A stretch of 64,000 bases of DNA from Sphingopyxis sp. CCNWLW2 (GTDB taxonomy: Bacteria; Pseudomonadota; Alphaproteobacteria; Sphingomonadales; Sphingomonadaceae), in contig NZ_JBAWKJ010000003.1 in the NCBI RefSeq assembly GCF_037095755.1, forward strand, positions 248,001 through 312,000, in the 5' to 3' direction. Shown here in pieces: positions 1 to 8,200 of the stretch (position 1 is the first letter of the stretch; every line of letters begins with the position of its first letter). Made by a program: the position numbers and the translations under genes. The notes below the pieces were generated by a model. That model saw only the letters and a program-made list of their open reading frames with translations, made no database searches and was not told the origin of the DNA.

Positions 1-752
1 TCGATGAATTTGGTGATCAGCGGCGGCACCGCCTTGATCACCGCCAGCATCACTTCGGGGTCGGCCTGCAACGCCATCCATTCGCTCGCATAGATATTGC
101 CGGTCGGCGTCGCGAGGAAGGTGTTGAGGTCGGTAAGCTGCGCGCCGGTGAATTTGCGCGCATAGGCCTTGGCGAGCCCGCTCCGCATCGGCGGTTCCAT
201 GTCGGCGAGCGCTTCGCTGATCAGCGGCTTGATCACCTTGGTGATCTGGTCCTCGCGCTCCTTGCGGTGCGGGTCGAACATGTCGGCGACCTTGCCCTTG
301 GTCGCCTCGTCGAGCTTGGCGATCTGTTCGCTTTCGACGCCGGTCTGGATCGAGAGCATCAGGTCCGACTGGCCGCCCAGCTCGCCCATGATCGTCTTGA
401 ACATCTTGCCGTAGAGATTGTCGACCATCTTCTCGACGCTGCCGTTCGGGATCAGCGCGGCGGTGGTCTGCTGCGCGAGCGTCAGGCGTGCGGGATCGAT
501 CGGCGGCAGGCTGCTCGTGTCGAACATTTTTTCGACGAGCGCGATCGCTTCGTCCATTTCTTTCTGCATCTTGGCCTTTGCCGCTTCGGCAGAGGCTTCG
601 CTGTCGAAAGGAGCGGCGGCTTCGTCTTCGGTTGCGGGCGCCGCCACGGTTTCGGCGACCGGCGCTTCCTTCTGCGCGGCATGGGCGGGCGCGCCGAGCG
701 GCAGCATCGCGGCGGCACCGGCAAGCAGGATCGATTGGAACGACGGCATCAT
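1..752 (-). CDS. Secreted DUF2059-like protein, C-terminus beyond window
   Basis: An open minus-strand frame starts at ATG 752 (a second ATG follows directly) and runs off the left edge after 250 codons. The start gives a signal peptide (MMPSFQSILLAGAAAMLPL, then an Ala-rich stretch ending near APAHAA). An acidic, Ala-rich linker comes next, then a helical region with phrases such as LVEKMFDTSSLPPIDPARL and FLATPTGNIYASEW. The late block, where helices end in a phrase about a tail of protein turnover from pole to pole in the DUF2059 family, fits that family; the function of DUF2059 is unknown and the call is by eye. The gene lies 19 bases downstream of gltD on the same strand, so it probably shares that transcript. 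The 3' end cannot be seen. Confidence 0.65.
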   Translation of the reverse strand, partial: MMPSFQSILLAGAAAMLPLGAPAHAAQKEAPVAETVAAPATEDEAAAPFDSEASAEAAKAKMQKEMDEAIALVEKMFDTSSLPPIDPARLTLAQQTTAALIPNGSVEKMVDNLYGKMFKTIMGELGGQSDLMLSIQTGVESEQIAKLDEATKGKVADMFDPHRKEREDQITKVIKPLISEALADMEPPMRSGLAKAYARKFTGAQLTDLNTFLATPTGNIYASEWMALQADPEVMLAVIKAVPPLITKFI

Positions 753-771
753 ATATTTCCTTCCCTGTTGG

Positions 772-2214
772 TCATGCCGCCTTCTTTTCGCTTTTTGCCT
801 TCACCTTCAACCACTTTGCCATCTGCTCGCTAACATCGCGGCCGTCGCGGATGCCCCAGACGACCAGGCTGGCACCGCGCACGATGTCGCCTGCGGCGAA
901 AACGCCGGGCAGGCTGGTCATCATCGTCTGGTGATCGACGCGCAAAGTGCCCCAGCGCGTGACCGACAGGTCGGGCGAACCGAACAGATGCGGCAGTTCC
1001 TCGGGGTCGAAGCCCAGCGCCTTGATCACCATGTCGGCGGGCACGTCGAACTTGCGGCCGGGGTCGGCTTCGGGGCTGCGGCGCCCGCTCGCGTCGGGGG
1101 CGCCGAGGCGCATGCCCGCAACCGCGACCTCTTTCACATGCTTGTCGGCGGTGAAGCTTTCGGGTGCCGAGAGCCAGACGAACTCGACGCCTTCTTCTTC
1201 GGCGTTCGCGACCTCGCGCTGCGACCCCGGCATATTCTCGCGGTCGCGGCGATAGAGGCACTTCACCGACTTCGCGCCCTGGCGCACCGCGGTGCGGACG
1301 CAGTCCATCGCGGTGTCGCCGCCGCCGATGACAACGACATGCTTGTCCTTGGCATCGAGGCGGCCGTCGTCGAACGCCGGAACCGCGTCGCCAAAGCTCT
1401 TGCGGTTCGACGCGATCAGATAGTCGAGCGCCGCGATCACGCCATCGGCGCTGTTGCCGGGAACGTTGATCTCGCGCGCCTTGTAGACGCCGGTCGCGAT
1501 CAGGATCGCGTCATGCTTCTGGCGCAGCGCGTCGAGCGTCGCATCCTCGCCGACCGCGAAGCCGAGGTGGAAGTGGATGCCGCCCTCGACCAGCCGGTCG
1601 ATACGGCGCATCACGACATCCTTTTCCAGCTTGAAGCCGGGGATGCCATAGGTGAGGAGGCCGCCGGCGCGATCGTGGCGGTCATAGACATGCACCTCAT
1701 GCCCCGCGGCGCGCAGATATTCGGCCGCGGTCAGGCCCGCCGGACCCGCGCCGATCACGCCGACCGACTGGCCGGTCGCGGCGCCGACATGCAGCGGCTC
1801 GACCCAGCCCTCGGCCCAGGCGGTGTCGGTGATATATTTCTCGACGCTGCCGATCGTCACCGCGCCGTGACCCGAAAATTCGATGACGCAATTACCTTCG
1901 CACAGGCGATCCTGCGGGCAGATGCGGCCGCAGATCTCGGGCATCGTCGAGGTCGCGTTGCTGAGCTCATAGGCTTCGCGCAGCCGGCCTTCCGCCGTCA
2001 GCCGCAGCCAGTCGGGAATATGATTGTGGAGCGGGCAATGCACCGAGCAATAGGGCACGCCGCATTGCGAGCAGCGTGCGGCCTGCGCGTCGGCATCGGG
2101 CGCGGCGTAGCGCTCGGCGATCTCGCGAAAGTCGCGCGCGCGTTCTTCGGCGGAGCGCTTGTCCGGATAGGATTGTTCACGCTCCACAAACTGGAGCATG
2201 CGATCGGAAGCCAT
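772..2214 (-). CDS. gltD: Glutamate synthase (NADPH) small subunit
   Basis: 480 residues, the usual length for GltD. The N-terminal third carries the cysteine clusters of the Fe-S domain (CSQCGVPYCSVHCPLHN and CGRICPQDRLCEGNC). An FAD-binding Rossmann motif follows (GVIGAGPAGLTAAEYLRAAG), then an NADPH-binding region (VVIGGGDTAMDCVRTA), and a C-terminal FAD segment (GVFAAGDIVRGASLVVW). The subunit feeds electrons from NADPH to the large subunit GltB, which makes two glutamates from glutamine and 2-oxoglutarate. The start ATG 2214 has a good ribosome site (AAGGGG, 7 bases upstream). gltB is not visible in the window; if it is linked, it must lie left of the edge beyond the DUF2059-like gene. 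Confidence 0.95.
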   Translation of the reverse strand: MASDRMLQFVEREQSYPDKRSAEERARDFREIAERYAAPDADAQAARCSQCGVPYCSVHCPLHNHIPDWLRLTAEGRLREAYELSNATSTMPEICGRICPQDRLCEGNCVIEFSGHGAVTIGSVEKYITDTAWAEGWVEPLHVGAATGQSVGVIGAGPAGLTAAEYLRAAGHEVHVYDRHDRAGGLLTYGIPGFKLEKDVVMRRIDRLVEGGIHFHLGFAVGEDATLDALRQKHDAILIATGVYKAREINVPGNSADGVIAALDYLIASNRKSFGDAVPAFDDGRLDAKDKHVVVIGGGDTAMDCVRTAVRQGAKSVKCLYRRDRENMPGSQREVANAEEEGVEFVWLSAPESFTADKHVKEVAVAGMRLGAPDASGRRSPEADPGRKFDVPADMVIKALGFDPEELPHLFGSPDLSVTRWGTLRVDHQTMMTSLPGVFAAGDIVRGASLVVWGIRDGRDVSEQMAKWLKVKAKSEKKAA

Positions 2215-2372
2215 GCAGTATCCCCTTCTGGAGCGGGGAATTGCATCGGCGAAATCGGCCTGTCACGGCCAAATTGCAAGTTAGGACAGCATTACTAATC
2301 TAAAATGGAGGGTGAATTTGCCTCAAAACAGGTCCGCGCAATTATCTTTCGTCAATTAATACCGTGCCGGCC

Positions 2373-3173
2373 CTATCTCATGCCGAGCCAGATCAGTGCA
2401 GCGACGCCCGCGATGATTCGATACCAGGCGAAGGGGGCAAAGCCGTAACGCGTGACGACGGCAAGGAAGGCCTTGATCACCGCCCAGGCAACGACGAACG
2501 AGACGAGCGAGCCCACCGCAATCAGGCCGAGGTCGTTCGTGGTGATCGCATCGCGATGCTTGAACAGCTGGAGCACGGTCGCGCCGGTCAGCGTCGGGAG
2601 CGCGAGGAAGAAGCTGAACTCGGCGGCGGTCTTGCGGTCGACTCCGAACGACATCGCGCCGAGGATCGTCGCGCCCGAGCGGCTGACACCCGGGATCATC
2701 GCGATGCACTGGACCAGCCCGACGAGCATCGATTGCCGCGCCGACACATTCGCGACCCCGCCGACGTCCGTCGTCTTGGCGAAACGCTCGACGAGCAGGA
2801 TGGCAAAGCCGCCGATGATCAGCGCCCAGGCGACGACGACGGCATTTTCGAGCAACAGCTCGATATAATCGCCGAAGGCGAGGCCGAGGATGACCGCGGG
2901 GAAAAAGGCGAGCAGCAGATTGCGCACAAAGGCGATCGCCACCGGATCGCGGCGGAAAAAGCCGGTGAACATCTCCCAGAATAATTTCCGGTACAGGACG
3001 ACGATCGCGAGGATCGCCCCCGGCTGGATCGCGATATTGAAAACCGCCCAGCGCGCGGCGTCATAGCCGAGCAGCTCGGTCGCGAGGATGAGGTGCCCCG
3101 TCGAGGAGACGGGCAAAAACTCGGTCAAACCCTCGACGATGCCGAGGATGATTGCGGTCAGCCAGATACCCAT
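2373..3173 (-). CDS. uppP: Undecaprenyl-diphosphate phosphatase
   Basis: 266 residues with about eight hydrophobic segments and both family signatures: EGLTEFLPVSSTGHL near residue 14 and PGVSRSGATILGAM in the second half. The family dephosphorylates undecaprenyl diphosphate at the cytoplasmic membrane, recycling the lipid carrier for peptidoglycan and other envelope polymers; it is also called BacA because overproduction gives bacitracin resistance. The start ATG (3173-3171) overlaps the stop of the upstream gene by one base (TAATG), which implies translational coupling. The protein is complete with normal length and no missing motif. Confidence 0.95.
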   Translation of the reverse strand: MGIWLTAIILGIVEGLTEFLPVSSTGHLILATELLGYDAARWAVFNIAIQPGAILAIVVLYRKLFWEMFTGFFRRDPVAIAFVRNLLLAFFPAVILGLAFGDYIELLLENAVVVAWALIIGGFAILLVERFAKTTDVGGVANVSARQSMLVGLVQCIAMIPGVSRSGATILGAMSFGVDRKTAAEFSFFLALPTLTGATVLQLFKHRDAITTNDLGLIAVGSLVSFVVAWAVIKAFLAVVTRYGFAPFAWYRIIAGVAALIWLGMR

Positions 3174-4111
3174 TATCGCGAAGCGAGCTCGGCGAAACGA
3201 CCATGGCGGCGATATTGGACGAGCCAGCCGTCGGCGACCGAGGCGAGCGAGGTCGGCGTGACGCCGAGTTCGGCCAGCCCCGCGGCGCCCTCGGCGACGA
3301 CATTGTCATGCTGGAGCATCAGCCACTGATCCTTGGTGATCGGCGCGCCGGGCGCCCAGCCAAAACCGCTCGCGAGCGCCGAGGCGACGAAATCGGGAAC
3401 GTCGACGAACAGCGGGCTGCGGCCGGTCGCATCGGCGACCCAGCGGAGCAGTTCGGCCATCGTCAGCACCTGCGGCCCGCCAAGCTCGAAAGTCTTGCCT
3501 GCGGCGTAGCTACCGAGCGCCGCGACGACCGCATCGGCGACGTCGCCGACATAGACGGGCTGGAACTTCGCATTCGGCGCGATCACCGGAACGACCGGGG
3601 CCATGCGCATCATCCCCGCGAAGCGGTTGATGAAATGGTCCTCGCGGCCGAACAGGATCGACGGGCGCAGGATCGCGGCGTCGGCAAAGGTCGCGCGAAC
3701 CGCCGCTTCGCCGTCGCCCTTGCTGCGGCCGTACGCCGAGGCGCTCGCGGAATCGGCGCCGATCGCCGAGACATGGACGAGCGCGCCGGCGCCCGCCGCC
3801 TTCGCCGCGGCGGCAACATGGCCCGCGCCGTCGGCCTGCACCGCCTGCATGTCGCCGAACGCGCCGACGAGGTTGATCACCGCATCGCTGCCCTGCACCG
3901 CGCGGAGGGCGCTGGCGGGATCGCGGACATCGCATGCCACGAACTGTGTCTGGCCGAGCCCGCCGAGCGGCTTCAGGAAGGTCGCCGCGCGCGGTTCGCG
4001 CTGCGCGATGCGGACGCGGGCGCCGCGCGCGAGCAGACGCTGCACGACATAGCGGCCGAGGAAGCCGCCGCCCCCCAATACCGTGATCAATTGCCCGTCG
4101 AGTTTCTGCAT
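3173..4111 (-). CDS. NDUFA9-like atypical SDR (NAD(P)H-binding) protein
   Basis: 312 residues from ATG 4111; the frame is open further upstream, but MQKLDGQLITVLGGGGFLGR is the natural Rossmann start of this family. The dinucleotide motif GGGGFLGRYVVQRLLARGA is followed by a conserved NLVGAFGD segment and by RPSILFGREDHFINRFAGMM, which is typical of complex I NDUFA9-like extended SDRs. There is no complete Tyr-x3-Lys active site, in line with an atypical SDR that binds but may not reduce a substrate. In alphaproteobacteria these proteins may help assemble or stabilise respiratory complex I; that role is family knowledge. The gene is the first of a two-gene unit with uppP, with overlapping stop and start. 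Confidence 0.85.
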   Translation of the reverse strand: MQKLDGQLITVLGGGGFLGRYVVQRLLARGARVRIAQREPRAATFLKPLGGLGQTQFVACDVRDPASALRAVQGSDAVINLVGAFGDMQAVQADGAGHVAAAAKAAGAGALVHVSAIGADSASASAYGRSKGDGEAAVRATFADAAILRPSILFGREDHFINRFAGMMRMAPVVPVIAPNAKFQPVYVGDVADAVVAALGSYAAGKTFELGGPQVLTMAELLRWVADATGRSPLFVDVPDFVASALASGFGWAPGAPITKDQWLMLQHDNVVAEGAAGLAELGVTPTSLASVADGWLVQYRRHGRFAELASR

Positions 4112-4311
4112 GTCGTCCGCCTGTGATCGATTCTCTGGATGGCGCGGGGCGCGCCGACGGCCTTCCCATGCCGCGAAGCGGGGAGGGGAGCAAGGGGCGA
4201 GCAGGGCATTATGACGCGAAACCGACGGCTTTGCGATAAAATGCACTCTGGCTCGTCCGATGCGGTTGACAAGCCGACACACGCGCCGCTAAGCGCCCGC
4301 TCCTACCCCGT

Positions 4312-4398
4312 GCCCAGATGGCGGAATTGGTAGACGCACCAGCTTCAGGTGCTGGCGATCGCAAGGTCGTGGAGGTTCGAGTCCTCTTCTGGGCACCA
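4312..4398 (+). tRNA. tRNA-Leu(CAG)
   Basis: A full cloverleaf can be folded. The acceptor stem is GCCCAGA with TCTGGGC, followed by discriminator A and an encoded CCA. The anticodon stem is CCAGC/GCTGG with loop TTCAGGT, so the anticodon CAG is at 4346-4348. The long variable arm (about GCGATCGCAAGGTCGT) is a class II feature expected for Leu. The T-arm contains GGTTCGAGTCC. A degraded phage-type integrase begins 87 bases downstream, so the 3' half is the likely attachment site of an integrated element. Confidence 0.97.
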
Positions 4399-4484
4399 TT
4401 CCTTCCTAAGTGGTTGGAAATGCTTTGAAACAGCGGAAAACTGCGGGTTTAATCCAGTCAGCTACTCCAATTGGAGTACTGCCG

Positions 4485-5180
4485 ATGACCCGTATTCAAT
4501 ATCTTGATCGCGTAGATTCAACCTACTGGTTTCGCCGTGCAGTGCCGCCCGATGTGCGCGGCATGATCGTCGGCGCGAAGGGGAAGCCCATCACCGAATG
4601 GCGGTATTCGCTGGGGGTGAAGTCGCAGGAACGGGCGAAGCGGTTGTTACCGGCGCATGTCGCGCGGTCGAATGACGAGATTGACAAAGCGCGGTCGATC
4701 CGAGGGCGCGGCGTGGCGCCAAGGGCTGATCGGGCCGTCAATGCTAGCCCTGAGGCCGTGCGGCGTTCGCAAGCCATTGCGGACGATATAGAGCGCGCCT
4801 CAATGGAGGCTGCGGAATTGGACGAGGCCGACTGGGAAGCGACCGAGGCGAGGGCCGAAGCGGACCCGGCCTTTGCTGCCCAGCTCGCGCTAAAGGCGGC
4901 TGCGGCTCGCCTTGACCGGGAACGGGGGCACTTGCCCTAGGCCGGGAGTTGCGCGCCGAGGAGGCCCGCAAACCCGGTATCGGGATTATGGAGCTATTCG
5001 ACCGTTATGCCGCCCAGCCGGGCCGCAGCGCGCGCACGGTAGCACAATGGCGAAGCTACTTAGAAAAGCTCGTGGAGTTCTCCGGCATTACAGATGCGCG
5101 CCGCCTGACAGCCCGGCATGTTCAAGATTGGCGCAACCACTTTCGTGACGTGGCGACACACAAGGGCAAGCGGCTTCCGG
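4485..5180 (+). pseudogene. Tyrosine recombinase (integrase) remnant, frameshifted and truncated
   Basis: The first piece (ATG 4485 to stop 4940) begins MTRIQYLDRVDSTYWFRRAV, a DUF6538-like N-terminus of phage/island integrases, and continues with the phrase RYSLGVKSQERAKRL. It stops at 4940, but the downstream frame continues the same protein at once (LRAEEARKPGIGIMELFDRY, then a core-binding-like segment with ARTVAQWRSYLEKLVEFSG and LTARHVQDWRNHF). The frame changes near a run of five G at 4924-4928. After about 5180 the similarity stops, and the catalytic domain with its R-H-R-Y residues is absent. The end given is approximate. The autotransporter 3' end follows at 5267 in the opposite direction, so the remainder was probably deleted. 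Confidence 0.8.
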
Positions 5181-5266
5181 GTGACGGGACTGGCCCGAAG
5201 AATGCCCCGGCTCCGGCGGCTTGCTGGCACGGTGAAAAACGCAAGCCGTGGAGCCGGGGCGGTCGG

Positions 5267-8200
5267 TTACCAGCGGAAGGTGATGCCGCCGGAGACCGAA
5301 TGGGCGGTCAAATGTTCGCGGGCTTCCAATCTGTAGCCGACCCTGAAATCGGCGCCCGCGATCGTGCCGATCAACCCCAGATCGGCCCGACCGACGGTGC
5401 GCCCCGGTTCGAGGCCATCGACCCTGAAGCGGCCGACCCCGCCGATCATTTGCGAGGAAACCGACCAGCCGTGTTGAACGAAATCATGCGCGAGCGCGAG
5501 ATTGGCAAAGGCCTTCACGCTGCCACCGTCGACCTTGATCTCGCCGATCAGGTCGAGCCCGATCGTGCCGGTCAACGCTTCATATTCGGCGTTGCCGACG
5601 ATCAGTCCGGCTTCCTCGGCGCCCGTTTCGACGAAACCGTTCTGGTTCACCCGCGCATAGTCGAGGCCGAGAGTCGGTCGGAGAGACACGTCGCCGAAGC
5701 CGCGTGTGGTGCCCGCCTTGACCGCGGTGCGGAACTCATCCGCGCCGGTGTCCGCGCCCGCCTGGCGTGACGCATTGTTGCCGGTGATGATCCTGCGGCT
5801 GGTGCGTATCTCGTGCCGCGCATAGCCGAGCTGAGCGTCGACGAAGAGATCGTCCGCATCGACCATCGCATAGGCACCGACATGATAGCTATCGATAGCG
5901 CCATTGGACGCCGTGCCAGCCTGGTTGAAGTCGGTGCTTGAATAGCCGCCCGCGATACCGAGGCGCGCCGTTTCGTCGACCTGGCGGTCGGCACCGATTG
6001 CCAGGCCCTTGACATCATAGCCGTAGCCAGAGGCAAAGGCGCCTCCGTCGACATCGCCGAAGGTGCCGATACCCTGCATCCAGAATGCCGTGCCATGGCC
6101 CTTGTCGTCGGATCGTTGTTCGGCGTCGGCCAACGAATAACCCGAACGTTCCGCGGTCATGCGGCCTTCGATCAGACCCGCAAACTGGCGCCCCGCCTGC
6201 GCCGCGACGGCGGGCGTCGCGCCATGCACCTCGCCCGAGAAGGAGTCGAGAGCTGCGGCAGCCCGTGCCGGATCGATGATGTTGAGCGACGCACGCACTG
6301 CTGCCAGATCGGAGGTGAACGCTCCATCGGCAAGAAATGCGTTCCGCACTGCCGTCTGGTTGGGCGTCAGCCCAGCGATTACCGGGATGATTGGTGGCGT
6401 CGGCGTCGGCGTCGGCGTCGGCGTGGGAGTTGGAGTTGGGGTGGGAGTTGGCGTTGGAGTTGGAGTTGGAGTTGGAGTTGGAGTTGGAGTTGGAGTTGGA
6501 GTTGGAGTGGGTGTCGGTGTCGGCGTCGGTGTTCCCGAACCCGTCTTGGTCACGTTCACGGAGACCTGATTGGCCTGGCTGTAATCCACGGCGTAGGTGA
6601 ATAGCAGCCCCTGCTGCGCCAGCGCCTGGTCGGGATTGACCGAGGCGAACTGGCCGGTGACCCCGCCGTTCGCGACGAGGAAGGTGTAGCGGCCGAGCGT
6701 GGCGGCATCGAGCGGGATGAACTGTACCGCGCCGTCAAGGCGGGCCGCCCCACGGATGTCGAGCAGATCGGAGAGTCCAGGCGCGCCGAGTTCGATGTTG
6801 AGCTGGCCGCCCGCACCCTGTGTGAAGTCGCCGAACACGGTCAGCGTCCCGATCGAGTTGCCGGGTGCCACGATCCCGCCATTGGTCAGGTTGTGGCGGG
6901 TGCCCGCGGCGAACAGCGCGGCGCTGCCGATCGCGCCGGTTCCCGTCAGCATCCCGGTGGCCTCGACCGTCACATTGCCGATATTCGCGCCGTCGAGCGT
7001 GTAGCTGCCTTGGGTGCGCACCGTCGTGCCACCGTGCAGAGCACCGCCCGCGGCCAGCTCGAGCTGGCCGGACCGGACAAGCGTGGAGCTTGCCGAATTG
7101 CCAAGCTGCCAATCGCCCGTGAGTATCGTTGTGCCGCCAGAGTCCTTCACCAGTCCTTCGATATTGGCGAAACGCGCGGCGTCCCAGGTGCCGGTATTGC
7201 CGTAGAAAGTCACGATATCGGTGCCTCCGGCACCGCCGTCGATGATGCGGCCGGCGGCAATCGTCGCCGCGCCGATGATCCCGAACTGGTCGTTGCCGTC
7301 ACCCAGCAGGACATTGCCGTTCACCGAACCCAGAACGTCTACCCGGTCGTCTCCGGCGCCCGTGTCGACGGCGCCGGTCACCACGCCGTCCAGCGTCAGG
7401 AGATCGTCGCCCGCGCCCGATTTCACGTCACCGCCGATCGTCGCGCCCTCGCGGTTTTCGATGATGTCATAGCCATCGGCGGTCTCGATATGGCCGGCGA
7501 TCGTGCCCCAGTTGGTGACGACGTCGTCGCCGCGGCCGGTCAGGATCGCGCCGTCGATCAGCATCGGACCGGCCAACGCGCCGTCATTTCCGCGCAGGCC
7601 GTTGGTGATTTCGGCGCGTTCGGCGCCTGACAGGTCGAGCGCGCCATGTATGCGGCCGGCATTCTCGACCACGATGATGCCTGCGTTGGCGGCGCTGACC
7701 GCGCGGATATTGGTGCTGCCCTGCTGGCCGATGGTGCCGCTGGCCTCGTTCCGGAGCGTGCTGATCTTGCCGGGCGCGCTGGCGAAGCGGATGATCGCCG
7801 TATTCTGGCCGGGTGACGCATTGGGCGTGTTAATCAGACCGGCATTGGTCAGCCGGTTGGTTTCGCCCTCCATCGCAAGCGCCGCGCCCGCTTGATGCTG
7901 GTTCACGATGCCCGCGCCGGCCGCCACCGAGAGGATTGCGTTGCTGCCCGTCGTCCGGATCAGCGGATCGGGCGAGAGATAGTCGAGCGCGCCTTCGACC
8001 TTGATGGTCAGGTCTTGCGCGGCGAACAGATAGGCTTGGTCGACCGGCGGTTTGCAGATCACGGTCTGGCCCGATGTCGGGTTGGCAGGGGTGCAGGCCG
8101 TCGGCGTCGGGGTTGGTGTGGGCGTCGGCGTGGAGCCGGTCTTCACGACGTTCACCACGGCCTTGTCGGCCTGATAATCGACGGCGTAGGTGAAGAAGAG

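Noticed and set aside
418..2298. Long plus-strand ORF (626 codons) opposite gltD
   Set aside because: It is the antisense of a clear gltD gene, with shadow composition and no ribosome site.
6394..6533. CRISPR-like array
   Set aside because: The repeats are contiguous 6-bp units without spacers inside a coding frame; no cas genes are present.
6394..6533. Phase-variation on/off switch
   Set aside because: A 6-bp unit cannot change the reading frame, so only length variation is possible.
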